35,504 bases of DNA from Clostridiaceae bacterium (GCA_009911305.1 QXXC01000043.1:1-35504); one strand, 5' to 3'; numbered from the stretch's first letter, positions 8,168 through 16,613 are shown. The notes: generated by a model from the letters alone, not told the origin. Made by a program: numbers and translations.

Positions 8168-8638
8168 ATGAGTAAGAAGTTTCACAGAGATGTGTGGGTA
8201 GGTTTGTTTTTGCTGCTGTTTTGTGCCGCCATTCTATTTAACGCGATGCACATTCCAGGGCAGGCCTCTTATCTGCCGCTTGCACTGACCATTCTGATGG
8301 CTGTGTGCGCCGTTTTCATTATATTAAAAGGCCTTCGCCTGACAAAAGAACAAATGGGGGAATACAGTTACCCACTGACTGTCAAAAACAGCAGATATGC
8401 CTTCCTGTTTATGTTTTTTATCTTTATCTATTATCTGGGATTTCGGTATATAACCTATTGGATTGCGACCCCTGTATTCATGATTTTTACACAGAACTAT
8501 CTGAAACTGAAGTCACTCAGGGCTAACCTGCTGATTACTGTGCTCTATACACTCCTTGCATACGTCGTGTTTGTAGTGATTCTGCACCTTCCTATCTATA
8601 AAATAGGTATATTGGGCCGGTTTTTCCGCTATCTGTAA
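8168..8638 (+). CDS. tctB: Tripartite tricarboxylate transporter small membrane subunit (TctB family)
   Basis: This 156-residue protein has four predicted membrane helices (about residues 10-26, 36-56, 75-95 and 115-145), as expected for the small subunit of TTT transporters, which supports TctA in the membrane. Sequence is poorly conserved in this family; the assignment rests on size, topology and its place between tctC and tctA. AAAAGGAG lies before the ATG at 8168, and tctA begins 17 bases after the stop codon, so the two are almost certainly cotranscribed. Confidence 0.88.
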   Translation: MSKKFHRDVWVGLFLLLFCAAILFNAMHIPGQASYLPLALTILMAVCAVFIILKGLRLTKEQMGEYSYPLTVKNSRYAFLFMFFIFIYYLGFRYITYWIATPVFMIFTQNYLKLKSLRANLLITVLYTLLAYVVFVVILHLPIYKIGILGRFFRYL

Positions 8639-8655
8639 GAGGAGGGAGAATAAAA

Positions 8656-10173
8656 ATGTCAGAATATTTATCGATTGCGCTGACCTCATTCCTGTCAGTT
8701 GAAGTCATAATCGCATTAATTGTCGGCGTTGTGGGCGGTATGGTTATCGGAATCATCCCGGGCCTCGGCCCTTCCGTTGGTATCGCGCTCCTGCTCCCGA
8801 TTTCGTTTTCCATGAGCCCAACAGCAGCTCTCGTTATGATGACAGCCATGTACACCACCGGTGTCTACGGCGGTTCCATCACTGCTGTCCTCTGCCACAC
8901 TCCGGGTACGGCAGCTTCTGCAGCCACTACAATGGATGGTTATGAGATGACCCGGCAGGGACGCGGTATGGAAGCGATTTCCGTGGTCACAGTGGCATCT
9001 GTTGCAGGCGGAATCATCGGGGCTGTATGCCTGATTCTGTTTGCCCCTGCACTTGGAAGGATCAGCCTGATGTTCTCCACACTGGAATACTTCCTGGTGG
9101 CCTGCTTCGGAGTTCTGGTGGTAGCAGGCCTTACCGGTGAAAATCAGGCGAAAGGCATTTTTGCCGCCTTATTCGGATTATTGATCGGCTGTGTCGGAAT
9201 GGACTCCATCAGCGGCGTGTCAAGATTTACCTTCGGCCAGCTCTGGCTGGAGGACGGGCTCGATTCAACCCCAATTCTGATTGGCCTGTTCTCCATCTCT
9301 CAGGTACTGATGCTGGTGGAGAAGCTGATGCGGGGTAAGGGTTCCACGATTGCAGAAGATCCGGGCGCCGGACTGAAGGGCAGACGGTGGAGCAGGGGCA
9401 ACACAAAGAAGCTGACCCCCACTATGGTCAGAAGCTCTGTCATCGGTTCCTTTATTGGCTTTATCCCGGCGGCCGGTGCGTCGATTGCGGCCTGGATCAG
9501 CTATAGCATGGCAAAACGCGCCTCTAAGAACCCGGAAGAATACGGTAAAGGCTCGATTGTCGGAATTGCCGCCTCCGAGTCAGCTAATAATGCGGCCTGC
9601 GGCGGCGCCATGATTCCTCTTTTTACTCTGGGAATTCCGGGCAGCCCTGTTACAGCGATTCTTTACGGAGCGCTGTTAATGCACGGCCTTCAGCCGGGCA
9701 GCGATTTATTTATCGGCGCCAAGGCGCCTATGACCTATGCTATCTTCCTCGGGTATCTATTTGCAAATATTTTGATGGGAGTCATTGGAGTCTCCATGGC
9801 AAAACAAATGGCGCGTATCTGTCTGGCGCCAAACTCTGTGCTGGTTCCGATTATCGTGGCTCTCGCCAGCATCGGTACGTATGCCCTGACCAACAGCATG
9901 TATGAAGTTGTAATCATGCTGGTTTTCGGCCTCCTCGGCTATCTGATGAAGATTTACGGCTTTGAACCGGCTCCTCTCGTGCTGGGTGTTGTACTGGCCG
10001 ACATTCTGGAATCGAATTTCAGGCGTACCCTGATTATCGCTGAGACGAAAGGCGGCCTGGCCCCGTACTTCTTCTCCAGGCCTATTGCTATCGTCATTGT
10101 TTTTGTCATTCTCGGTTTTTCCCTGGTCCCGGTCTTCCGGAAAATGCAGGCCAGGAAAACGGCTGCCAGTTAA
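8656..10173 (+). CDS. tctA: Tripartite tricarboxylate transporter large permease (TctA family)
   Basis: The 505-residue polytopic protein is the transport subunit of the TTT system. Its N-terminal helix contains the family signature GMVIGIIPGLGPSVGIALLL (near residues 30-50), and the TctA repeat is seen again as SFIGFIPAAGASIAAWISY. Other conserved parts are YGGSITAVLCHTPGTAASA and AAGESANNAACGGAMIPLFTLG-like sequence (here ASESANNAACGGAMIPLFTL). About 11-12 membrane helices are visible and length is normal. It is the last gene of the operon, with a good AGAGGAGGG ribosome binding site, and converges on the spoIVB gene. Transport is expected to be driven by an ion gradient. Confidence 0.95.
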   Translation: MSEYLSIALTSFLSVEVIIALIVGVVGGMVIGIIPGLGPSVGIALLLPISFSMSPTAALVMMTAMYTTGVYGGSITAVLCHTPGTAASAATTMDGYEMTRQGRGMEAISVVTVASVAGGIIGAVCLILFAPALGRISLMFSTLEYFLVACFGVLVVAGLTGENQAKGIFAALFGLLIGCVGMDSISGVSRFTFGQLWLEDGLDSTPILIGLFSISQVLMLVEKLMRGKGSTIAEDPGAGLKGRRWSRGNTKKLTPTMVRSSVIGSFIGFIPAAGASIAAWISYSMAKRASKNPEEYGKGSIVGIAASESANNAACGGAMIPLFTLGIPGSPVTAILYGALLMHGLQPGSDLFIGAKAPMTYAIFLGYLFANILMGVIGVSMAKQMARICLAPNSVLVPIIVALASIGTYALTNSMYEVVIMLVFGLLGYLMKIYGFEPAPLVLGVVLADILESNFRRTLIIAETKGGLAPYFFSRPIAIVIVFVILGFSLVPVFRKMQARKTAAS

Positions 10174-10180
10174 TTTCCCG

Positions 10181-10247
10181 GAGCGTGTATAAAACATACG
10201 TTCTGCCAGATGTACGGGCCGCCAAAACGTATGTTTCAGACACACTC
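10181..10247. repeat. Hairpin built from the ends of the dispersed repeat, copy C
   Basis: Positions 10181-10202 and 10226-10247 form an inverted repeat matching at 19 of 22 bases around a 24-base loop. Its outer ends, GAGCGTGTAT and CAGACACACTC, match the terminal sequences of copy A. It lies exactly between the convergent tctA and spoIVB stop codons and can serve both as terminator. It could be a minimal, interior-less member of the repeat family. Confidence 0.65.
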
Positions 10248-11524
10248 TAATGAGAGAGCATATTTTCAATAAATATCCCATACCCTCTGGTCGAGTCCTG
10301 GATAAATACATGTGTCACGGCCCCGATCAGCTTCCCGTCCTGGATGATCGGCGAGCCGGACATCCCCTGTACGATCCCCCCGGTCAGGGCGAGGAGCTCC
10401 GGGTCTGTGACCTTTATAATCATATCCTTGCTCTTGTGCGCGGTTGAATAGTCCACCTTCTGAATCTCAATCCGGTAATCCTTTACCTCTCCGGATACGC
10501 TGCTGCGGATATAGGCCGCTCCTTTTTTTACATCCTGCCGGTAGCCGACCGGGACAGCGTCGCTTTTGATGCGGTTGCGCAGCTTGTCATTTACGACGCC
10601 GAAGATGCCTTCATTTGTGTTCGCTTCAATGCTTCCCAGGCGGGACTGGCTTCCGTAATAGATGACGCCGGACATGACGCCCGGCTTTCCGAAGGTTCCC
10701 TTGTCGATCCCCATGATCTCCGTGTCATAGACCTCGCCTCCGGAGGACTGCACCAGCAGCCCTGTATCGCTGTCGCTGATTCCATGCCCCAGGGCCCCGA
10801 AATCTCCATTGGTACACAGATACGTCATGGTTCCGATACCCTGCGTGTCGTCCCGGATCCACAGGCCGAGCTTATAATCGCCGTCCAGAGTCTGTACCGG
10901 CGTCATCTCCACCTTCATCTCTTCCCCGTCACGGCGGATGTTTAAGGTCAGCGGCCGGGTTCCCGCATCGTTGACTGCCTCAATCATGTCTCTTTTATCT
11001 AATGCAGGAATCCCGTTAATGGCTTCAATGTAATCGCCAGATTTAAGTACCCCGTCCGCCGGTTCGACTGTGTCCCCGGCGGTTGTGGTCACTTCGCCGG
11101 TTCCGATCACCATCAGCCCGTCTGATTTCATATAAATTCCTATGGGCACGCCGCAGGGAATCGCATATTTTGTATCTGAGACAGCAACCTCGATATCCTT
11201 TAAGCTCAGCAGGCCGAACAGCTTCAGATTTAAGCGGTAGGTTCCCTCATTTTCTGAATAAAGGGAGAACGGCTCGTTTAACTGAAGATGGATCTCATCG
11301 GACGGGATATTGGAACCATTGTTCAGAAGAACCTCTCTGCTCTCGCTGTGCAGAGACACCTTCACAGGAAGGGAAAAATGGAAGCTTTCCTCCTGATCCA
11401 CCACCACATTCAGCCGATCCGGGACCGCCCGGTACACATAGAAACAGGACAGTCCGCCGGCTGCCACAAGGCCGCTCCAAAAAAGCGCCGCAAAAAATTT
11501 TATAAACCTTCTTTTTCTGCTCAC
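10247..11524 (-). CDS. spoIVB: SpoIVB peptidase (sporulation, S55 family)
   Basis: SpoIVB is the forespore-secreted serine protease that triggers pro-sigmaK processing during sporulation in Bacillus. The 425-residue protein has an N-terminal signal anchor (residues 5-30), a PDZ domain (about 130-205, including LKSGDYIEAINGIP) and a C-terminal S55 domain. The catalytic His lies in GALGHGISDSDTG (His247) and the catalytic Ser in GIVQGMSGSPIIQDGK (Ser391), so it should be active. The GTG at 11524 is chosen because AAGGAGGA stands eight bases upstream; a TTG seven codons earlier lacks a ribosome site. Length matches B. subtilis SpoIVB. Unusually, recN and spo0A, its normal neighbours, are not beside it, so this may be a second copy. 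Confidence 0.92.
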   Translation of the reverse strand: MSRKRRFIKFFAALFWSGLVAAGGLSCFYVYRAVPDRLNVVVDQEESFHFSLPVKVSLHSESREVLLNNGSNIPSDEIHLQLNEPFSLYSENEGTYRLNLKLFGLLSLKDIEVAVSDTKYAIPCGVPIGIYMKSDGLMVIGTGEVTTTAGDTVEPADGVLKSGDYIEAINGIPALDKRDMIEAVNDAGTRPLTLNIRRDGEEMKVEMTPVQTLDGDYKLGLWIRDDTQGIGTMTYLCTNGDFGALGHGISDSDTGLLVQSSGGEVYDTEIMGIDKGTFGKPGVMSGVIYYGSQSRLGSIEANTNEGIFGVVNDKLRNRIKSDAVPVGYRQDVKKGAAYIRSSVSGEVKDYRIEIQKVDYSTAHKSKDMIIKVTDPELLALTGGIVQGMSGSPIIQDGKLIGAVTHVFIQDSTRGYGIFIENMLSH

Positions 11525-11674
11525 CGTTCCTTCCTCCTTACACAATTGTTGCCTTCTTTTTTAATTCCATTCAGCAATCTTAGTATGTGACGTAACGGAG
11601 GAAATCAATCGATCATTTTCTTACTGGACTTTCCTTTTTTTGTTACAAAACGGACGTCCCAAAACGGGAACTCA

Positions 11675-11791
11675 CTATTTCAGCTTTCCAAGAAGCATTA
11701 CAACGGCTGTGATGATCAGGACCACAACAAAGATCCCGCCCATTCCTTTTCCCATAATTTCCAGAGATACCAAAAAATTATTCCACATCAT
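11675..11791 (-). CDS. Small OadG-like (decarboxylase gamma) membrane protein, 38 residues
   Basis: The translation is 38 residues: MMWNNFLVSLEIMGKGMGGI, then a hydrophobic FVVVLIITAVVMLL ending GKLK. It matches the pattern of the gamma subunit of sodium-translocating decarboxylases: a short N-terminus, MGKGMGGIF, then one membrane helix. Here the usual cytoplasmic zinc-binding tail is missing. GGGGAGG lies upstream of a double ATG (11791 or 11788), and the gene begins 11 bases after the stop codon of the beta-subunit gene, so the two are translated from one message. It likely stabilises the beta subunit in the membrane. It is easily missed by gene callers because of its length. Confidence 0.78.
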   Translation of the reverse strand: MMWNNFLVSLEIMGKGMGGIFVVVLIITAVVMLLGKLK

Positions 11792-11802
11792 CAGACCTCC
11801 CC

Positions 11803-12939
11803 TTACAGATATTGGCTGACCAGCTTAATGACCAGCCCGCCGGCGATAACGGACGCAATCTGTCCGGATACATTTGCGCCTACTGCGTGCATCAAAATAA
11901 TATTTCCCTTTTCCTCCTCAGAGGCCAGCTTCTGAACGACCCTGGAGGACATCGGAAAGGCCGAGATCCCGGCCGCGCCGATCATGGGATTGATCTTTTC
12001 TCTCAAAAACAGGTTCATCACCTTTGCAAACAGCACGCCTCCTATGGTGTCAAAGATAAATGCCACCAGGCCGATCAGCATAATGATCACGGTGTCGACG
12101 CGCACAAAGTCGTCTGCGCGCATGCTGAAGGAAATCGTGATTCCCAGCAGAAGCGTGATTAGGTTGGCCAGCTCGTTCTGGGCCGTGTTGGAAAGCGTCT
12201 GCAGGACGCCGCATTCCCTGATCAGGTTTCCGAACATCAGAAAGCCGACCAGAGCCACGGACGCCGGCGAGATCATTCCCACGATGACGGTTACAATAAT
12301 CGGAAAGAGAATCTTTGTCGTCTTAGAGACTGCCTTTGGGCTGTAGGCCATATGGATTCTCCTCTCCTTTTTCGTCGTGACCAGCCGGATCGCGATGGGC
12401 TGGATGATCGGCACCAGCGCCATATACGAATACGCCGCTACCGCAATCGCTCCCACATAATTGGAATCCATGATCTGGGAAACCAGGATAGACGTAGGGC
12501 CGTCGGCGGCGCCGATGATTCCGATGGATGCGGCGTCCTTTAAATCAAAGCCGAGCAGCGACGCCAGGCTGATGGCAAAAAAGATTCCAAACTGCGCGGC
12601 GGCGCCGAACAGGAACATGATCGGCTGCGACAGAAGGGGGCCGAAATCAATCATGGCCCCGATTCCGATAAACAACAGGATCGGCAGCGCTTCCGAAGCC
12701 TCGATGGTCGTCTCAAACAGCCACTGAATCACGCCGTGCATCTCGCCGATTCCAGGCATCACCTGATCAATGACGCCGGATAAGGGCAGGTTTACCAAAA
12801 TCGCGCCAAAACCCATGGGGAGCAGAAGCGCCGGCTCATACTCCTTTTTCACAGCCAGCCAGATGAGCGCCGCGCCTACCGCATACATTATAAGCTGCCC
12901 CATTGTGACTGACAGAATTCCTTCTAATAAATAACCCAT
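11803..12939 (-). CDS. Sodium ion-translocating decarboxylase beta subunit (OadB/GcdB/MmdB family)
   Basis: The 378-residue integral membrane protein is the ion-pumping subunit that couples biotin-carboxyl decarboxylation to sodium export. The start at 12939 (MGYLLEGILSVTMGQLIMY) is chosen because AAAAGGAGG lies directly upstream; an upstream in-frame extension is low-complexity and charged. Family stretches include LFIGIGAMIDFGPLLSQP, AASIGIIGAADGPTSILVSQ (the conserved region with the sodium-site Asp) and MIGAAGISAFPMSSRVVQK, plus HAVGANVSGQIASVIAGG at the end. About 10 helices are visible. The partner gamma-like gene follows. No carboxyltransferase alpha or biotin carrier subunit is present in the window, so the substrate (oxaloacetate, glutaconyl-CoA or methylmalonyl-CoA) cannot be given. 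Confidence 0.93.
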   Translation of the reverse strand: MGYLLEGILSVTMGQLIMYAVGAALIWLAVKKEYEPALLLPMGFGAILVNLPLSGVIDQVMPGIGEMHGVIQWLFETTIEASEALPILLFIGIGAMIDFGPLLSQPIMFLFGAAAQFGIFFAISLASLLGFDLKDAASIGIIGAADGPTSILVSQIMDSNYVGAIAVAAYSYMALVPIIQPIAIRLVTTKKERRIHMAYSPKAVSKTTKILFPIIVTVIVGMISPASVALVGFLMFGNLIRECGVLQTLSNTAQNELANLITLLLGITISFSMRADDFVRVDTVIIMLIGLVAFIFDTIGGVLFAKVMNLFLREKINPMIGAAGISAFPMSSRVVQKLASEEEKGNIILMHAVGANVSGQIASVIAGGLVIKLVSQYL

Positions 12940-13086
12940 GCTTGTTCCTCCTTTTCCGTTTGATGTGCTCCCGCCGCACCTGCCACCGCGGCTGATTTTC
13001 CGGGAGCGCATTTTGTTTCGCACCGCCTGTTAATAAGAGTATTGCTGTTTCCGGCCTGTATTATGCCCCGGCCTTTTTCAGCGCTG

Positions 13087-13130
13087 AAAAAAAAGAGACT
13101 TCCAGCATATTTTCATATGCTAAAAGTCTC
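13087..13130 (-). terminator. Intrinsic terminator of the Asp23-family gene
   Basis: A stem formed by GAGACT (13095-13100) with AGTCTC (13125-13130) encloses AGCATAT/ATATGCT. On the minus strand the stem is followed by eight U (AAAAAAAA at 13087-13094). It lies about 130 bases after the stop codon of the Asp23/Gls24 gene. Confidence 0.85.
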
Positions 13131-13257
13131 ATTCCTCTACAATATCATACAGGCATGTAACCATGAGCGCACAGCCCAGGGTATGTTGATTACATGTTGC
13201 AACTACTCCCTTTTAACAGGTTCATATTACCATAAGTTTCCAGGTGCGTCAAGGCTT

Positions 13258-13647
13258 TTATCTGGTTTCCTCCATGCTGACGCCCGCGATCTTAATATTG
13301 ACCTCCAGAACCGTCAGTCCGGTCATGTTCTCAATCGCGCTTTTGACCCTGTCCTGGACCTTCTCCCCGACTTCCGGGATACTGTAACCGTATTTCATAT
13401 TGAGAGACAGCTCCACGCTGACCGTCTCTTCCGTCACAGCCACCTTCACGCCCTTGCTTAAGTTCTTCATGCCCAGCTTTCCCACCAGCTCATTGGTAAT
13501 ATTGCCGGCCATGGAATCCACTCCGTCCACCTCTGTCGCCGCCAGCCCCGCGATAATCGCAACCACTTCGTCCGCGATCTGAACTTCCCCGATACCGGAT
13601 TTTTCATATGCTTTACGTGTATTTCTGTCATCCGCTTCTTTTGGCAC
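13258..13647 (-). CDS. Asp23/Gls24 family envelope stress response protein
   Basis: This 129-residue cytoplasmic protein carries the Asp23 domain across residues 18-125: GEVQIADEVVAIIAGLAATE, VDGVDSMAG, KGVKVAVTEETVSVELSLNM, YGYSIPEVGEKVQDRVKSAI and TGLTVLEVNIKIAGV. Proteins of this family are abundant and linked to alkaline or envelope stress, and some bind membranes through partners; the molecular role is not settled. The start is a GTG at 13647 with AGGAGG nine bases upstream. It is a monocistronic gene with its own terminator. Confidence 0.93.
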   Translation of the reverse strand: MPKEADDRNTRKAYEKSGIGEVQIADEVVAIIAGLAATEVDGVDSMAGNITNELVGKLGMKNLSKGVKVAVTEETVSVELSLNMKYGYSIPEVGEKVQDRVKSAIENMTGLTVLEVNIKIAGVSMEETR

Positions 13648-13765
13648 TGCTCTTACCTCCTGTCTCCTTCACTGAATTCATTATATCAGAAAGGACATGG
13701 TTTGCAAAGAAGTTTTCCCGGGTTTGGCGTATTTTATGTATGGAAGGAGTGTTGGATATCCTCTT

Positions 13766-14596
13766 CTACTTCAGCCTTCCAATCTCCGCAAACCGCTTAT
13801 AGGCGTCCGCCACTGCATTTATCACACTGCTCCTGAAACCCTTGTCCTCCAGCGTCTTCACCCCAATCATAGCCGGCCCCGCCGGAGAGCATACATCGTC
13901 CTTTAAGCCCTCCAGGTGCTTATCGCTCTGTAACAAAAGCTGTACGGTTCCCAGGATTCCCTCCAGCGCATACCGCCTGGCCTGGGGCCTTAAAAGTCCG
14001 TTGTAAACGCCCCCGTCCGCCAGTGAATTGGCAAACATGGCAATAAAGGCCGGCGATGTGGAGGTCAAAACCGTACCGGCCACGAACTGGGAGGCAGGAA
14101 GACTGTCAAAGCCGCCGGACTCCCTCAGAATATAGCAGAATTCGTCCTCCTGCTCCTTTGTGTAGCTCTCGCCCTGCTCGATCAGGGTAAAGCCTTTTCC
14201 GATCAGGCAGGCCGTATTCGGCAGGATCCGGATCACGGGCACATTCTTTCCCTCCAGTCCAAGCTCTTTGACATATGTGGAAACCTCCACGCCGGCCACG
14301 ATGGAGACAATGATCTTCTCTTCTCCTGCTGCCGCGCATTCCTCAAACGCTGTCTTTACCTCCCCCAGCACACCCTTCAGGAACTGCGGCTTTACGCAGA
14401 AAACCACATAATGAGCCGCCTTTATTGCTTCTGAATTTGTGGAAACAAACCAGCAGCCCAGCCGATCTGCGAGCTCCTTTCCTTTTTCCTGCACGAAGTC
14501 CGTTACCACTACCTCTGACGGATCCACACCCTTGCAGGCGGCTGTTGCCAGAGCGGTTCCCATTGTGCCGCTTCCGATAAATGCAATCTTTTTCAT
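13766..14596 (-). CDS. proC: Pyrroline-5-carboxylate reductase family protein
   Basis: The 276-residue protein is of the ProC family, which reduces 1-pyrroline-5-carboxylate to proline with NAD(P)H. The Rossmann fold begins MKKIAFIGSGTMGTALATAA with the dinucleotide motif GSGTMG at 8-13. Other typical parts are VVFCVKPQFLKGVLGE, RILPNTACLIGKGFTLI and the C-terminal SPAGPAMIGVKTLEDKGFRSS, which corresponds to the ProC signature (SPGGTTIxGxxxLExxGFR). The start ATG has GGAAGATC upstream. A 67-base gap separates it from the GntR regulator gene, so cotranscription with that regulator is possible. The SPAGPAM variation leaves room for a related imine reductase rather than strictly proline synthesis. 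Confidence 0.85.
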   Translation of the reverse strand: MKKIAFIGSGTMGTALATAACKGVDPSEVVVTDFVQEKGKELADRLGCWFVSTNSEAIKAAHYVVFCVKPQFLKGVLGEVKTAFEECAAAGEEKIIVSIVAGVEVSTYVKELGLEGKNVPVIRILPNTACLIGKGFTLIEQGESYTKEQEDEFCYILRESGGFDSLPASQFVAGTVLTSTSPAFIAMFANSLADGGVYNGLLRPQARRYALEGILGTVQLLLQSDKHLEGLKDDVCSPAGPAMIGVKTLEDKGFRSSVINAVADAYKRFAEIGRLK

Positions 14597-14681
14597 ATCC
14601 TGATCTTCCTTTCAGTATATCCTTAATATATTAATCGTCTCTTATAAAATCCCTTCCGTTTCAGAAGGGAGCGGGCCGCAA

Positions 14682-15299
14682 TTATGAATGGATAAATTTT
14701 CTCTTAAACTCCAGCACATGATTTTTCTGGACCTGGATCAGTTTATCCCTGTCCCTCTCCTGGATATACCGGTAGATCTTTTCGTGCGTGCCGATATCCA
14801 TATCATCAATGGCTGAAAGATTCACCTGATTTAAAAACAGCAGGCGGATGCTTAAATCCTGATAATTGTTCATTTCCTTTTCCAGAAACGGATTCTTGGT
14901 CATGGATGAAACCGTCCTGTGGAACGCCCGATCCAGAAGAACCCGCTTCTGTGGATCTGTCTCCCCGCTCAAAGCTTCAATATCTTTTTTCAGATGCTCC
15001 AGATCCCTGTCTGTCCGGTTGAGCGCCGCCAGCTCAGATTCCAAAGGCGCAAGGGCAAAACGCATCTGATAGATGGACTCCACCTCGTAAATCGAAATCT
15101 CGTTTACCATGATGCACTGGCGCGGGATAATTTTTACAAAGTTTTCCCAGGCCAGACGGTTCAGCGCCTCGCGGATCGGGGTTCTCCCCATCCCAAGCGT
15201 CTCCATCAGCCTGGCCTCCACTACGGCCTCGCCCGGTTTAAGCCGGGCCGTAATGATCATCATTTTGATCTTTTCATAAGCTACATCACTGTCACGCAT
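14682..15299 (-). CDS. GntR family regulator, FadR/FCD subfamily
   Basis: The 205-residue protein has the N-terminal winged helix of GntR regulators (residues 1-65: VAYEKIKMMIITARLKPGEA, VVEARLMETLGMGRTPIREALNRL) followed by an all-helical FCD ligand-binding domain (about 75-200, with RAFHRTVSSMTKNPFL giving an expected metal-site His). These regulators usually repress sugar-acid or organic-acid catabolism until the substrate or an intermediate binds. The ATG at 15299 with GGGGGAG upstream is preferred; a GTG twelve codons earlier (15335) is the alternative. A promoter with a TTGTATATAA-type site lies upstream. Its place at the end of the TRAP/aldolase/dehydrogenase locus marks it as the likely local repressor. 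Confidence 0.9.
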   Translation of the reverse strand: MRDSDVAYEKIKMMIITARLKPGEAVVEARLMETLGMGRTPIREALNRLAWENFVKIIPRQCIMVNEISIYEVESIYQMRFALAPLESELAALNRTDRDLEHLKKDIEALSGETDPQKRVLLDRAFHRTVSSMTKNPFLEKEMNNYQDLSIRLLFLNQVNLSAIDDMDIGTHEKIYRYIQERDRDKLIQVQKNHVLEFKRKFIHS

Positions 15300-15375
15300 T
15301 GCTGTTGTCTCCCCCTGATATATTCTACTATTCACTTCTGGAGCAGATCATACTCAGAGGCGAATCATTGTTTCT

Positions 15376-15404
15376 ATTATACCGAAAGTTGTATATAAAT
15401 TCAA
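15376..15404 (-). promoter_or_regulatory. Promoter and likely autoregulatory operator of the GntR gene
   Basis: On the minus strand, TTGAAT (15399-15404) and TATAAT (15376-15381) are separated by exactly 17 bases. Inside the spacer, directly after the -35 box, lies TTATATACAA (15389-15398), a near-palindrome very like the TTGTATACAA operators used by several FCD-type GntR regulators. Binding there would block the promoter, so autorepression is likely. Confidence 0.65.
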
Positions 15405-15486
15405 TCATTCGTTTGTCTGACTGCAACGATTGTACGGCTGTCCCCGTTTTTTTGTGAGTGAAGGCCACAGAAGAAGCGTGCTTTCC

Positions 15487-16422
15487 TTAAGCTTCAGCCA
15501 TATGCCATTTACTGGCGATTGCCTCGGCAATGGGCAGCGGATCAGATTCATTAAACATGACGTTGCGCCCCAGGAGAATCCCTCTGATATTGTCAGCTAT
15601 CCCGATCTCCTTCGTATATTCCCGGATCACGGCGTCCGGCTCGCTCTCTGCCTCGTCAGGCACGACCAGAACCGGGCATGTCGTCGCAGAGACCGGTATG
15701 TGGTACTCTCTGTTCAGGGGAACCTCTATCCATTTATTAGCCCCGGTACACCCGAGCGCGCCCACGACTCCCACAACCTTGCACAGGCTTTCGGAGTCTG
15801 TCTTCATCACAAAGCCCCTCTCCGCCGTCTCCACGTAAAGCGCCTCTATAAATACCGGAAGGCCGTACTTTTCTGCCTCATTAATGGTATCCGCGCAGTA
15901 TTGCAGCGTATATTTGCTCCTCTCATCCATGGGATTGATGCGGATCATGAATTTTACGCCGTCCATATTGAGCTTTTTGATGCGATCAACCGTAAAGCAG
16001 GCCGGCAGATCGTCCATTTCCCAGGCTGTATTTTTTAAACCGCCGCGGTTGACGGTTCCGACCAGCATTTTTCCCTTCAAAAATTCCGTTTCACCCTGTT
16101 CTCTGCGGATCCGGTTTATGATCATCAGATCCTCTATGATATCCGGTGTCGCCTCAATGCCGTCCACGGAATCGCTCATGAGCATCCTCACCAGCCGGGT
16201 TAAATATTCTCTGCGGTTGCTTAGGCCAATGGGATTTCCTTTATATTCATTGATCATCCTGGCATTGTGATCCGCTGCGGCAAATACCAGCCTCTTGTGA
16301 GGGAATCCCGGCCTCACCCGGGCCGCTGCCTCCGCCTCGATAATCCCGGGGTGAAAGGTCTTTATTTCATTTAATTCTCTGAACACATCCTCTTTTAAAA
16401 ATTCCTGAACGTTAAATTTCAT
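15487..16422 (-). CDS. Class I aldolase-like (beta/alpha)8-barrel protein
   Basis: This 311-residue protein looks like a Schiff-base aldolase of the FbaB/LacD/DeoC/Cgl0159-like group, though I cannot name its exact family. Barrel strands can be followed as KRLVFAAADHNAR, VDGIEATPDIIEDLM, LVGTVNRGGLK, MDGVKFMIRINP, LPVFIEALYVE, NKWIEVPLN, CPVLVVPDEAES and GILLGRNVMFNESDP. Lys157 in DGVKFMIR is at the end of a strand where the catalytic lysine usually sits, and the last strand with GRN resembles the phosphate-binding segment of class I aldolases. The ATG at 16422 has GGATCGGAG upstream; a GTG 14 codons earlier is less likely. It follows the TRAP receptor gene and probably cleaves an intermediate from the transported compound. 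Confidence 0.7.
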   Translation of the reverse strand: MKFNVQEFLKEDVFRELNEIKTFHPGIIEAEAAARVRPGFPHKRLVFAAADHNARMINEYKGNPIGLSNRREYLTRLVRMLMSDSVDGIEATPDIIEDLMIINRIRREQGETEFLKGKMLVGTVNRGGLKNTAWEMDDLPACFTVDRIKKLNMDGVKFMIRINPMDERSKYTLQYCADTINEAEKYGLPVFIEALYVETAERGFVMKTDSESLCKVVGVVGALGCTGANKWIEVPLNREYHIPVSATTCPVLVVPDEAESEPDAVIREYTKEIGIADNIRGILLGRNVMFNESDPLPIAEAIASKWHMAEA

Positions 16423-16524
16423 TTTTTCTCCGATCCTTTCCAGAGCGCAGACAAGCTCTTTCACACGTTTCGTCAGCCGGTATGCCGTTTCAGGAGGAGA
16501 GCAGAAACCGGATTGCCCGCCGTC

Positions 16525-16565
16525 CCGCAGCCTTCTTTATGTGCAGAGATTAGCTGTGGCTGCGG
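16525..16565. other. Stem-loop between the dctP-like gene and the aldolase-like gene
   Basis: CCGCAGCC (16525-16532) pairs with GGCTGCGG (16558-16565) around a 25-base loop in the 191-base spacer. No U-run follows on the minus strand (CGGGACGG), so it is more likely an mRNA-stabilising or processing structure than a terminator. Confidence 0.45.
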
Positions 16566-16613
16566 TGAATGGCAGGACCTTGCAATCTGCCCTCCGGCGC
16601 GGCAGGCGCGCGA

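Noticed and set aside
10181..10247. Plain rho-independent terminator between tctA and spoIVB
   Set aside because: No U-run follows on either strand, and the stem ends match the dispersed repeat; terminator activity is possible but the repeat identity is the better description.
13131..13257. Riboswitch or T-box-like leader in the gap right of the terminator
   Set aside because: The region is downstream of the Asp23 gene on its strand, and no T-box or known aptamer core could be found.
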